Assembly (NCBI GenBank): GCA_000827325.1
Contig: KN832871.1
Coordinates: 372,001 to 436,000 of the forward strand
Source of the DNA: Oidiodendron maius Zn
Lineage: Eukaryota; Ascomycota; Leotiomycetes; Myxotrichaceae
Reading direction: 5' to 3'
DNA: 64,000 nucleotides
Under the pieces are notes generated by a model. That model saw nothing but the letters and a program-made list of their open reading frames with translations. It did not search any database and was not told the DNA's origin. A program made the position numbers and the translations under genes. Shown piece by piece: positions 9,932 through 21,525 of this stretch. Every line of letters starts with the position of its first letter. Position 1 is the stretch's first letter.

Positions 9932-11476
9932 CTACTCCATGACGTTTTCCTTATTGCTCTCGTCCCCTTTCATACATCCCGTGGCACGCCGACTCCTCCT
10001 CCTCGCGTCCAGGTACATCATGAACTGACTATAAGTCTGCGGCACGATCTTGACATCATTCGGAACCTCAAACGTATAGTTAAACTGGCCCGTGGGCTTT
10101 GTCTCGCCGTGCTCAACATTGCGGATCTTAGAATCAACACGCACCTGAATTCTGGTGCTGCCCTCCGGCGAGGCTTTCACTTCATCGACTCCAGCGACAA
10201 TGGGCGAGTCTGTGTATGCTACGGTGGCGGTCAAGTATAGGACCGATCCAACTGGCACGGGGTTCTCGAAGGTCGAGGGGTCGAGCGCAATGAAGGTCGG
10301 GCGAGTGTGCGAGAAGGCGGAGGCGCAAGTAAATGCGAGCTCGAAAGTAGATTTGAGAAGAAAGCCGCCGAAGATCATGAAGTTGTGCCGATTGCGGTAC
10401 TGCGGCTGCATGATAGCAACACTCTGGATCTCGGTGGAGGCCATCCAGATCGCGTTGTCTGGTTTACGCGCAGGGGTATTTGGATCTTGGATTTATTAGC
10501 GGAATATATGGAAGTGGTATGAGAGTCATACCATGATAGTCTAACTGCCGAAGCCACAATGCATGGATCAGATCCGACTCTTCATCGTTAGGTGTTTGTT
10601 TCTTTAACGCCATTTTTGACTCGACTTTTTTTAAGTTGTAGTTAGCTTCTCCCTGCTGGAAGAGCAGTTTCTCTTGTGAAGTTTCTGTTACGAGCGGATT
10701 TACTGGAACAGGACGCTTCGTAACCGGATCTAATGATACCTTTGGAAGATTAGCACCTATACAGGGAAATTTTTTGGGCCATTAACGTGCCATAGTGAAG
10801 GCACAAGTCATCAGGATATCGCTCTCTTTTGGCATTTGACCAGCCTCAGGAACCCTGGCAACCTGCAGAGAGACTTCCATGCTACTCCGACCTGTTGCAA
10901 ATGTAACCTGGCCGCTGAGCTCTAAATCACATATTGCACTCAACGGATGTTTAAGGGTTATACGATCAACAGCGGCTGTGACCGTCATCACGTCAGGGCC
11001 GGTGTGTTTGTACGCGACCACGCCAGCCAGGGCATCCAAGTCCATGAATATGGTACCAAGTCTGATATGGCCAGATGAAGTTATGTACGAGTCTAGAAGC
11101 CATGGATCTCGAGCTAATGGCAATATCTACTTCGACATCAGTTACGTCCATGGATAGCCCTTGAAGAGTTCACGTGACTGACCACTCGATGATGACTTTC
11201 AGCCATGGATTTGGGAGATAGATCTCTTTGTATCTTGTCCATGGACTCGGGTCTGAGACTGCCGGAATCCTCTTGTTGTTTTCTGAAGGCTTCGATGAAT
11301 GGAATTCGAGTTCGCATCGCCGTCAGTTCGCTGTACACACCGTCGGTGCGGATGTTTGTAGTTGCCGAGAAACACCTTACACCGCATCGCTGTATAGGAC
11401 GAAGAGCTGCTCCAACGCGTCCCGCAAGTCGGGGAATAGAGGAATAGGATTTTGCCATGAGTAGAAGCAATGGCAT
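9932..11476 (-). CDS. Mitochondrial acyl-CoA thioesterase (ACOT9/10 type, double hotdog)
   Basis: Hydrolyses acyl-CoA to free acid and CoA, probably in mitochondria. Four exons on the minus strand: 11476-11183, 11126-10791, 10739-10532 and 10458-9932, giving 454 aa. Introns 1 (11182-11127) and 3 (10531-10459) are GT-AG. Intron 2 (10790-10740) fits only as GC-AG: the join …CAFTM/VSLDPVTK… matches the family, and CTAAT lies just before the acceptor. The N-terminus is Arg/Ser-rich (presequence-like). Hotdog 1 includes SGHIRLGTIFMDLDALAG. Hotdog 2 includes QPQYRNRHNFMIFGGFLL and ELAFTCASAFSH. Family assignment is firm; substrate chain length is unknown. Confidence 0.9.
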
Positions 11477-13270
11477 GGAAGGTGCTGTGCTGAAAGAAGA
11501 GTTACGGGAATTGAGTTATCATGATACCAGGGGACCCGCGCAATGCCAGATCCTGACTAAGGGTCTTGAAAACTCGAACTGCTGAGGGATGACTGATGTA
11601 GTGAGAGTTCAAGACGACGATTACTTCGAAAGGAGAAGTAAAAGTACTTTGCAACACGGCGCACTTTACCTATGTCTGATTTTGGAGAAACAACGAGAGC
11701 ACATGAGTCTGTGCCCCGCGCCAGAATGCGTTTACCTTAAGCCTTATCTTTCGGCATTTCATCCGCCAACCGCAAGCTGCTTGACGTAGAAGGTTATTTC
11801 ATTAATGCTATATAAAACTACTTGATTACGGGTACTATGTAGGAGATCGGATGCTCTTGTTCGGCACAGGTCAGAAAGAACGTGCACAGCTGAAATATCC
11901 CACGTGATCTCGATCCAGTGACTTTGTCTGACCATCCGAAACCTGGAATGCGGTTAAGCTTTTTCCGGGAGGGACGCGAATACCTGACACAGCCGGCCCT
12001 TCAAACGGTGTCTCAAGCGTCACGGCCATGACGACGCAAGAGCAGACGCCGTACCTCACCGCTATAATTATAGTCAGCAGTACATTCGACGTCGGCCGAG
12101 GAAGAGAATTCGACCCGAGACGATGCCTGACACGACCGAACGAATCGCTTGCTCCGCATGGGGAATGGGGCGAGGCTGTGCAGGCGGACCAGCCCACGGG
12201 AGTACCGATGGGAGATTGACTTCGGCCAGACAAGACACAACTCGTGTCGCATGACGCAGTGGCGAGACAAAGGGCAGGTCCGTTCGGACAGCATGCTGCC
12301 ACACGGCCTTTCTACGATCGGAGATGGAGGGGAGAGCCAAGTCCCAACACGAGAAGGCAAATAACGATACGAGGTGGAGGGAAAGGCCGGTGGGCGAGCA
12401 GCTGAGGACACAATTATAATCCTCAGCGCCAGAGGAGGGATGAAGTAAGGTTAAGAATGCGTTATGTCAGGGTCAGATTCTACAGGAACCGCAGACGTGC
12501 ATTACAGCACAAGCCCGCTGATGCGGGAGTAAACAAGAGGGCGGCCATCGTAATATGTGGTCACTGGTGGAGGATACGAGAATTTACATCCTGTGCCTCG
12601 AATTACGCAGGAATTATACCGGAAATACGTAGGAAATACGCCATAAATATACTACAGTAGTACCGTACCACCGCAATACGTACTTGTAATACCGTATTCT
12701 TCCAGCCACCCACTTGCACCTGCGTCCCCGTATTTCTTATTTACCGCTGAGTTTAGCAATTCCATCCCCCCCTTGGCCATTCCTCCTTTGGCTTCTCGTC
12801 ATCAAACCTCTCCTCTCTCCATCTCCTTTCGCTCTCTCACTCTCTCACTCCGACTACGAACTTCTTTCCCCTCCACACCACCTTCTTCCTGGAGCCCTTC
12901 TTTCGCGCATCGCACCAGATTCTCCCTCTCGTCGCCGTATTCGCGTCGACAGCCCTTCGTTGTGCATTTCTTCACCCTCTTCCCGTCAACAATTACCCCC
13001 GAGCGAGCAGGAACCCTCGCCACTCACGATCGTTCGTCTCCCTCTGCCAAGTTTTCAACACCTCGACGACCGCACCCTTCCCACGACCCTCTTCAATCGA
13101 CCCCCAAGTGCATATACATCGTGAAAAGGTGATTAACTTGGTTGCGACGATTTGTTTCGGGTGGAGAAAGATCTAGCATACTCTCTGCGACCCCATCGGG
13201 ACCCTCGGGCTTGCAGTATTCAACACATCTACGCCTCGACGGCATCTTCAATACAATAAACACCGGCATC
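11477..13270. other. Divergent intergenic region with pyrimidine-rich leader
   Basis: 1.8 kb between the divergently transcribed thioesterase and FLC/TRP genes. From about 12700 to 13270 the + strand is strongly C/T-rich, typical of a filamentous-fungal promoter/5' leader, and probably serves the downstream gene. Several frames (for example 11871-12302 minus) are open but compositionally unlike proteins. No gene called. Confidence 0.5.
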
Positions 13271-15621
13271 ATGAAATCCTCGGGCTTCTTTTCGCCCCTT
13301 CTCCTTCTCCTCTCCTTTCTTTCCCTCCTGGCGCCCGCCTCCGCCATCCGATTAATCGAGTCCAAGTCTCTCAACACATGCCAGGACAACTCGAGTCTGA
13401 CGGCCAGATTGTTCAATGTCGTCTTCACACCAGACAACCTGACTATGACATTCGACATTGTTGCCGTGTCTTCCATCCAGGGCAACGTGACGTTTGGCAT
13501 CGAAGTGACGGCCTATGGTTTAGCTATCCTCCACGAAACCCTCGACCCGTGTACCTCCCCAGATCTAAATGGACTGTGTCCCATGGTTGCCGGACAACTC
13601 GACATCCCGTCCAACCTCAAGCTGGACCAGGACACCGTCAACCGAATCCCAGGCATTGCATATGGCGTTCCTGATCTGGACGCCAATGTAAAGGTCCTCA
13701 TCAATTCTACCTCCAACCCAAATGTGAGCTTGGCTTGCGTGGAAGCCAGTTTGTCGAATGGCAAGACGGTAGATCAGAAAGGAGTAGGCTGGGCCACTGC
13801 TGTTGTAGCTGGCCTCGCTCTTGTCGCCTCTGCCGTTACCTCCGGGCTAGGGCACTCTAACACTGCTACCCACGTCGCCTCCAACGCCCTATCTCTCTTC
13901 GGCTATTTCCAGGCTCAAGCTATCGTAGGATTGACAGCCATTCCCCTCCCGCCCATCGTGCAATCCTGGACTCAGAACTTCGACTGGAGTATGGGTATTA
14001 TTGAGGTAGACTTCATGCAATCCATTGCGACATGGTACCAAAAATCTACGGGTGGCACACCTGCTACACTGTTGAATACCTTGGCCACAACATCTGTGCA
14101 AGTCGAAAAGCGGTCGCTGACTTCAATGGTTAAACGAACTGCCAGACTGATGGCTCGCGCTCCTGCACTGCTGAAACGGTCCTCCGATGATTTTGACTCG
14201 GCTAGCGGAACTTACATTGTAAAAGGGATGAAACGAGTCGCCTTCCGCGCTGAGATTGAGTCGACTAACCTGTTCCTCACTGGTCTCATCTTCTTCTGTG
14301 TCTTCATCTTCTTCACCATTCTTTTCGTGGCTCTTTTCAAGGCCGGCTGCGAGTTTGCTGTGAAGCGAGAGTGGATGAGGAGCGACAGGTTCCAAGAGTT
14401 CCGCAATGGATGGCTGACGGTGCTTAAGGGCATCATGTTCCGCATGGTACTTATTGGATATCCGCAAATGACCATCCTCTGCATGTGGGAATTCACGCAG
14501 AACGACTCCCCTGCCGAAATCATTCTAGGCGTCTTCTTCTTCTTCGGTATGACCGGAACTTTAGTATGGGCTGCGACAAAAGTCATCCTGATTGCAAGAC
14601 GGTCGGTCAATATGCACAATAACCCAGCCTACATTCTATACTCTGATCCTTCTGCCCTCAACAAGTGGGGTTTCCTATATGTTCAATTTAGAGCTTCAGC
14701 CTACTACTTCATCGTCCCGATGTTGCTCTATATTCTGATCAAGGGCATGTTCATCGCCTTGGCACAGAACTCCGGCACCCTTCAGGCCGCCGCGCTTGTA
14801 GTTATCGAGGCAGTCGCACTGGTTGGATCTAGTGTTCTCCGCCCGTGGATGGACAAGCCTACAAATTCGTTCAACATCTCTATCTGTGCTGTCAATTTCG
14901 TGAACGCCGTCTTCTTACTCATCTTTGCTGGGGTCTTCGACCAGCCAGGCCTGGTGACAGGTGTTGTGGGTGTGGTATTTTTCGTTCTCAATGCTGCGTT
15001 CTCTCTGGTCCTCCTCATCCTGGTCTTGATCGCGACGATCTACGCATTCATTCGCAAGAATCCAGACGCTCGATACCAACCAGTTGCGGACGATCGTGCA
15101 TCATTCATCAAATCTCAAACGCAATTGACGACTGAACTGGACGCGTTAGGCGCCACTGCTCGAGGCGATGGAAAGGAGGGGTTCAAGCAACTTGATCTTG
15201 AAGGAGATGACGACTCCTGGTCTTCCGATCCCGCCCATCACCCATTGCCATCTTCGAACTCAAATTCTACATACAGGGACCCACCTCGCTCTCCAGTTGA
15301 CCCGTCCCTGCCGCTCTTCCCAGCCGGTGGCCATGCACCCTCTCCATATCGCGACGACCATTCTGGACCATATCCGGAAAGCCGGCCAAATAGCGATATA
15401 CCGTTAATGAACCAAGGAAACAGAGGCTCGCCATCTCCATACGGAAGAGGACTGCCCAACAACTCAACGTCGAATCTGTCAGCGTATAGAATGCAGAACA
15501 ATGCAAGTCCTGCGTTTAGAAGCAAAAACAATGCTAGGTGAGCAAACCGTACCATCCTGTAGCCTCTCTTAAGCTAACCCTAATCACTAGTCCTTGGCAA
15601 CGTGGTGCTGGTTACGAATGA
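13271..15621 (+). CDS. FLC family / TRP-like membrane protein with ML-like domain
   Basis: Homolog of yeast Flc1-3, implicated in FAD transport, calcium handling and cell-wall maintenance. Exons 13271-15537 and 15591-15621 give 765 aa. The tiny last exon adds SPWQRGAGYE, the ending I expect for this family, which supports intron 15538-15590 (GTGAGC donor, CTAAC branch, CTAG acceptor). The start ATG opens a clear signal peptide (MKSSGFFSPLLLLLSFLSLL…PASA). An ML-like lumenal domain with paired Cys and N-glycosylation sites spans about residues 27-165. After that come roughly nine hydrophobic segments (about 175-625) forming the TRP-like region. The cytoplasmic tail (about 630-765) is Ser/Pro-rich and hydrophilic. 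Confidence 0.92.
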
Positions 15622-16513
15622 TGAAGGACTTCATTGGCGTTCTGCTCTAACGGGTTTGATTCGATAAATGGGACTGGTGTTAATTGATTTATTATTGCAT
15701 AACCCGAACAAGAGTCGCAGGGCGCGACTGTTAGTCCGTGGAATGAGTTTGTTTGCATTGGAGTCTCGACCCTGGATAGGTCCTGTACAATGGCATCAGA
15801 TCACGGGATTTCGATTACATATTAGGCTCACTTAGGATGGACCACATCATGAGCACCCTCTCATACATTGGGGGATCCACTACATTGCTCTTGAAAATAG
15901 TCAACATTCGTTGCTTTATTGGGTTGGACTAGGATGAGGTTTATCGGCATTCAGATCGGATTATCGATATTCGGTCCATAGATCGAGAATTGCTATGGTT
16001 CAGTTCTACTCAGCATAATGAGATATAATCAAAGATTTTCTTCGAGGGGTGGCGCTGTGGCTGAAGAGTGTATCATAGACGACTTTATTGATGAGTGGCC
16101 CATATTCTTGGCTCAAACCTTCCCAATGCTATTCATGTGATTCTTCGGGAGACTGTTGATCAAACCTCTCGAGGATATTGCCTAGATCTCGAACTCAACT
16201 GCTTTTGGTCTATCATACAGTTCTACGCGGTCCTAATTCATGAGGATACAAGCCGTGCCAGAACAGTTTAGCTACTTCCAGTCCTTTCAATCCGCAGTAC
16301 TAGACCGTGTCAAGATATATGGCTTCCTCATCGTGCCCCACAGACATCTATGATGACGCTACGATCAAAATCCACAACTACATCAGAACAAATCTCTCCA
16401 ACATCTTGGCCCATAAACCCAGAGATCAAATTCATGCTTCACTTATATGAAAGACACCTACATTCGTTAAGTAACACCCCGACCTTAAGATACGCCGTCT
16501 ATCTCGTAAATTG
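15622..16513. other. Intergenic region
   Basis: About 0.9 kb between FLC and a hypothetical gene. AT-rich, with no supported ORF, RNA gene or notable repeat. Confidence 0.5.
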
Positions 16514-17257
16514 ATGATACGACCTACAATGCTGCTGAAAACAGAAAGAGATAGCACGAAAGAGGAATCCCACCATGAAGTAAAAGTGAGCAGGAAGTCC
16601 CCCATCCTAAACCACGAACGCTATGAAGCTTCCAAAACCCATCTCGACCTTGAAGAATGCGTGGATGATCCAGCTGCCTCTGTCGAGCCCGCCACTAAGG
16701 GAATCCGCCTGCATTCCCAATCAGAAATGGAAGCTCAACACCAGCAGGTGGCTTCCGAGGGCAATTATGAGAGGTATAGAAGGGGAAGCTTGCAGTGCAA
16801 GAAATTTATAAAGGACGTAATGAAGACTCATACCAGCAGACCAGGAATTATTAAGGATAAGTCGAAACCGCATGCGAATGTCGAAATTCCGAAGAAGAAA
16901 ATACATGTTGTGGGTAGCGAGGAGGTCTTATCTGCGGCGTCGCCTTCACACTTGCCCTCAACTACGCACGCGGGTGTGACTATGGGAAGCGTCAACAGGC
17001 AAGACCCCATGCTCGCGGCGACTCCAGAATGGCGACCTCATGAACTGGTCCAGGCTCGACCTGTGCGAACCACTACGGTGGTCACGGGGTTATTGGCTGT
17101 GGTGCTCACGCTGGTGTGCTTGGTGTGGTATGTGAAGACTAGGAAGAGGAAAGGGAAGATTGTGTCGCTTGGGAGAGGAGGAGTGAGTGTGGGTGCTTGG
17201 GATGAGAGGGCTGAGGAGGCGATGATTGTTTGTGAGGGAGGGGAGTATAGAGATTGA
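16514..17257 (+). CDS. Hypothetical single-pass membrane protein
   Basis: Intronless frame of 247 aa from the first ATG (the frame is open from a TTG three bases earlier). The N-terminal ~190 residues are charged and hydrophilic (Glu, Lys, His, Ser-rich). One strong hydrophobic segment follows (VVTGLLAVVLTLVCLVWYV), then KTRKRKGK, a classical stop-transfer. This predicts one transmembrane helix near residues 190-210 with a short basic cytosolic tail. There is no signal peptide, so it could be tail-anchored-like or type II. I do not recognise a family. Antisense frames over the same bases are less protein-like. It is tail-to-tail with the DUF1279 gene. Confidence 0.5.
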   Translation: MIRPTMLLKTERDSTKEESHHEVKVSRKSPILNHERYEASKTHLDLEECVDDPAASVEPATKGIRLHSQSEMEAQHQQVASEGNYERYRRGSLQCKKFIKDVMKTHTSRPGIIKDKSKPHANVEIPKKKIHVVGSEEVLSAASPSHLPSTTHAGVTMGSVNRQDPMLAATPEWRPHELVQARPVRTTTVVTGLLAVVLTLVCLVWYVKTRKRKGKIVSLGRGGVSVGAWDERAEEAMIVCEGGEYRD

Positions 17258-17614
17258 GATTCTGGGTTGACTGTAAGAAGAGAGGTGGTTATGGTGGGAG
17301 TAATATTGTTAGTGTGTTCTGGGAGGCCGGGGGGTAATAATGGGAGCGAAGAGGAAGGGTTTAATGATGTATAGACATAGAGGAGAATTGAGATATATTT
17401 TCGTTCTAAGTTGGTATCATACACCAATCATGACAAGTGTGGAGTATATCTCCCTTGCTCTAAATTCTTGCATGTCTCTGAACAAGCTCGCATTCAATAC
17501 TAACCGCAGCTTACCTTCCAACCCTCCATCCTGTGCCGAACTCTGAAATTTATTGTACATGACCTATTATTTATAATCTATCCCGATACCCGCTGAATAT
17601 CTGTCAAGATGTTT
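17258..17614. other. Convergent 3' spacer
   Basis: About 360 bases between two gene 3' ends; nothing recognisable. Confidence 0.5.
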
Positions 17615-18655
17615 CTAAGACTTCTTTGCCGCCGTCGCTGCGCGATTAAGCGCTCTCGCCTCTTTGGTCGTCCGCTTTCCAATATCCCAGCCCCATCCAC
17701 GAAGCACTCTGACGACTTTTGGCGTTATCGCCGCGGTGAGCGGGACTCGGATAAAAATGAAGGACTTATGGATGGCATAAGCTAGGGCAAGTTGCGTTGC
17801 CAAACCTGAGATATGTTTAGTATTAACCTTTAATCATAAAATGAGATTTGAAAACTATATTTCGGACGAGTGCGTGGACGGTGAGAATGGGACTGCTAAA
17901 GAGAACATACTGGCGTCGGCTTTGTGCTTCTTCTCGGCCTCCTCTACGCCCCAGCCTACCATCTCAACGGCATCGTTTACCCGCTCGCCACCTATTGTGT
18001 CCTGCTCGGCTTTCTTCATTGCGGACCGCCATTCATGCCATGTGTTCTGGATGGACTGGGGGATGACTTTATTGACGTTGGAAACGACGATATGTTCCCA
18101 TTCCCCTGTGCGGGCCTGTTAGCAACGTGTATGAAGTAATAGAATGTCGGAAGAAACAAGGGTAGTTGTTCGGGTTGATCTAAAGACGTCTCGACACAAC
18201 CAAAGAAAGTTGAACATACCTATCTTATCGGTCCCCAAATATCTCACAAGCATATAGCAGAAAGGGAAGTCCAGAGCCGTCAATCCCAAATACACACCCA
18301 GAGCAGACCAACCATACTCCCTAGAGAGCTTCTTCATACGTCCGCTCAGTGTTGTCGGTTCTGCTTCCGCGGCGGCATTTGAGGGAGTTGGTCCTTTACC
18401 TAAGCGGGCACGAGAGCTGTGGAAGGATCGGATAGATGAGCGTAATCTCTGGAAGAGCGTTGCCGGAGAAGGTTGAGGATGGGAGGAGAATTTGAAGGAG
18501 GGGGGTTTTCGGGTGGCGCGATTGGTGAACGTCCTCTGTGTGACGGTGTGAGGAGTTCGGAGGGGGGAGAACTGAGTTCGTAGTCCTATTCTCGAGGGAG
18601 CGAAGAGCTGCCTTGCTCCTCGAGCTCCTGCTGTGGTTATGGAAGTTCGTAGCAT
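17615..18655 (-). CDS. DUF1279 (FAM210-like) mitochondrial membrane protein
   Basis: Three exons, 18655-18220, 18105-17911 and 17805-17615, give 273 aa. Introns 18219-18106 and 17910-17806 both have GTATGT donors, and the first has TGCTAAC before its acceptor. The N-terminal ~100 residues are Arg/Ser/Thr/Pro-rich with a clear mitochondrial-presequence character (FHSSRARLGK). The DUF1279 domain begins at LSREYGWSALGVYLGLTALD, a conserved opening with its first membrane segment, and ends with a second segment around LALAYAIHKSFIFIRVPLTA, followed by the conserved TPKVVRVLRGWGW. Yeast Nat2 and animal FAM210 belong to this family. Its biochemical role is unsettled. Confidence 0.85.
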
Positions 18656-19408
18656 CTTATGTTATGGTCGTAATAAGAAACGAAATGAGGGTCGTCCGGA
18701 ATCGAAAGGCTAGGCGCCACGGGTACAAATACAGTGATTATAGCTTTGCAGAAGTCTGTGATCCTCTTACGCCCTGTTGGATACCCGCATTACCTACCCA
18801 GCTGGTTCCTAGAGCTAGAAGGATGCCGACTTCGCGTGGCAGCTTGACAGAGCTCTGCTACTCACGCGCCCTCCCTTCAACTGAATTCTCTGTTGCTTGA
18901 GCCCTCTATTGCTCCAGTGTTGATAAATATTAGGGACTGACGGTTTAGAACATATATATTATCGTATGTTGATGTTCTCGTCGTTTGACCAGACCACGTT
19001 ATAAGGTCGAAAGGTTTTGCGGCAAAGACCTGCATGGTGATGCAACAGACTTTGGAAATAGGACTTTAGAAGGTTCTTTACGGCACGGCACAGAGACCAT
19101 ATGCGAAATCCCCCTTACACTGTTTAATTCAATCGCACGCATTACTTTACTGTTATTCACTAGAAATTAATAGATGGATATAATTGAAGAATGAGAATTA
19201 AGAGTGAACGAGGCAAGATGTTTTCAATATTCCCTTATCAAGTGAGTGGGTAAAGTAAGAGACTTATATTAAGCGAGATGGAATAGGGGTTGGGTGAAGT
19301 GGTTAGAGCACGGCAGTCATTGCTACAATTAACTATAAGCTATATACAGAGGGATCAGACTAAGATCGTGGATCTCGTAATGAGATACCTTTAGATATTT
19401 GCCATTTC
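18656..19408. other. Intergenic region
   Basis: About 0.75 kb holding the promoter of the DUF1279 gene and the 3' end of the pectin esterase gene. No supported gene. Confidence 0.5.
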
Positions 19409-20554
19409 CTAGGCCAAATAGCTCGTGTCGACCCAATCGGCGTAATCACTTCCCAAAATCGTGGAGATAGTTAAAGGACTGCTCAGTTTTGTGGAAAAAG
19501 ATGCCCTCGTTCCGGATGCTCCGGCCCCAGTATTGCCGTATTCCTAGTGAAAATATTAGCCTTGATCGTATGATATAAAGATAGAAAAGAAACATAAAAA
19601 TAAGGCGTCCAGGTCGCAGTCGTGTCCGATGGAGGAGGAGATATATTAGGGTACCAACCTGGAAGGTTACATCTTCGGTATTTGGTGAACTAGAGCTCCA
19701 TATCTCCCAGCCTGCGCTGTTAATGACTGCACTTAACACGGTGTTTTGGAAGCAAACCCGAGCATATTCTGACCACGGGCGACCAAGATACACACTTCCG
19801 GAGCTCACGCTATCGCCTTGAGCGGTGTCGACGGATGATTTATTTATCACATAGTATGAGACGTCCGAGGAGGAAGAGCGTCCGTTGGCCGTGATAGCAC
19901 CAGATCCCGAAACCCGGATATCCGTGCTGTCAATCCACGTTCGAGCGTGCTGCCCGAAGATAAAGTCGACGGCGCCTTGAATATAGCACTTTCCATAAAC
20001 CTGGTTCCCGGTCTCAGACAGAAGTGTATCTTGGTATCCGTATAAACCAACACCGTAATAGCCTTGTTGAGTGTTGTACGCAGATAATGCAATCGCTTGT
20101 GAGCCTTGCCCATAGGTATTCTTGATGTTGATGTTGTAGAATTTAGTATTCGCCGACGTATTAATGACAGTACCAGTGTGTTCATCATCGGGGGCGCCGC
20201 TGGCAAGACTTGAGCTATGCTGAATGGTCACGACATTGCTGGTATATGAGGTTGTGTCGGTTGTGTAGCCATATATAATGAGCTCTCCCTCCAATGACGG
20301 GATGGTGACTTGTTCAGTATATGTTCCAGAGTAGATGAAAATGCTCTGAGTCGATGTAGAGCTTGTGCTCAAAGCATTTACAGCTTCTTGAACCTGATGC
20401 CATTAGTATCTCAATAATGAAAGCTTGCTCAACAGGTGCTCACTGTGGAATAAGTTCCACCAGACCCAACTGTCAGCGAGCCACTGGGAGGAGAAGTGCG
20501 GCTTGCTGCTAGCACCACCGCCACCAGGGAGTTAAGGGCAAGGAAGATGCGCAT
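19409..20554 (-). CDS. Pectin methylesterase (carbohydrate esterase family 8), secreted
   Basis: Removes methyl esters from homogalacturonan in plant cell walls, making it a substrate for polygalacturonase. Exons 20554-20444, 20393-19659 and 19543-19409 give 326 aa. Introns are 20443-20394 (GTGAGC donor, ACTAAT branch) and 19658-19544. Signal peptide: MRIFLALNSLVAVVLAAS. Family motifs are in order: SGTYTEQV, GQGSQAIALS, YQDTLL, GAVDFIFG (catalytic Asp) and YLGRPW (the Arg and Trp of the active site). The last exon ends DWVDTSYLA, a usual terminus for fungal enzymes. It is divergent from the polygalacturonase gene at 21526 with a ~970-bp common spacer, so coordinate induction by pectin breakdown products is likely but unproven. 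Confidence 0.94.
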
Positions 20555-21525
20555 GGCGTGAAGAAAGTCAACAGAGACAAAACTGGATCTAGTACTGTTA
20601 TTTGAAATTGATATTTCAGGACGGAGTTCTAGATAAGGGTAACTAGGTCTCCTTGAGATTACACAAAGTCCGAGGGCAGACAGTAAATAAGTACCGCAAA
20701 TGGAAAAAATTTTAAATTCGGGAAATTCCAAACACAAGAATAATATGCATTGAGATCACATGCCGGGATTTGCAAGCCTCTCCCTCCGCACAAATGCTTG
20801 TTTGGCCTTACAGATTCGATCGTCCAGGCAAGCCACGCAAAATCTGCGGACTGCCGGTAGGCGGGGTGGTCCTGGATCAACCAGGCCGAGGATGAGCAGT
20901 GGAATTTCCACCTGTTAGGTTTTGATGTAGAAATCATCCACGCAGGCTAAAGGGGATGGCCACTTCGGCAGTGATAATAAGGGTCATTTTGTTGACGAAT
21001 CGAGGGGAGGCTGATTTGAGGGACAAATATTTTCCACATAAGCCACCAATGTCGGGGAGCTACCCCACATTCTGCCACTGACATCTTATTCGCGCCATCC
21101 AGAGCTCGAAACTTCAAACACCAATTCATATATTCGGAAACCAGGACGGGGATCCACAGCTGCCCTGTATTTTTCCTCCTCCTATCGCCTTCCGCTTCGG
21201 TCATCGGCCTCACAGCTCAGAGATCTATGTTCCGATCCGCTGTTTCGGAGGATGGTATGCTTAAAAGAGCTTGATAGATCTTCGCTCGTTTCTCCAGATA
21301 TGGTCAAGTTGCGTGGGCTCACGAGGGGTGACCTTGACAATTGTTAAGTGAACAGACAGGCTATCGCTCGAGGCTTTGCTGAAGAAATTCTCGGGATATC
21401 TGGTGAGATTATGCTCTATCCTTCCCACAGACATAAGTATGGCTTCTTGACCTCTTCGAAATTTCCTTGTCCTCCGACTACCCTTTCACGGTTAAATTCC
21501 TTCCCGTGCATCCGCTCTTTTCAAT
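20555..21525. promoter_or_regulatory. Shared divergent promoter region of the two pectinase genes
   Basis: 971 bp between the start codons of pectin methylesterase (minus) and endopolygalacturonase (plus). No intervening gene. Some SYGGRG (CreA-type) matches occur (for example GCGGGG at 20861), but their number is no more than chance predicts, so I claim only the bidirectional arrangement. Confidence 0.5.

Noticed and set aside
10757-10786. GT-AG alternative for intron 2 of the thioesterase
   Set aside because: It would be 30 nt long, below the usual spliceosomal minimum, and inserts residues not expected in the family.
11871-12411. Overlapping minus-strand frames of 132-143 codons upstream of the FLC gene
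   Set aside because: Cys/Arg/Ser-rich, several frames open at once, no conserved motif. Typical of GC-rich non-coding sequence.
20784-21068. CreA-type SYGGRG sites in the pectinase spacer (20784, 20861, 21063)
   Set aside because: About four are expected by chance in ~970 bp, so the observed number carries no signal.
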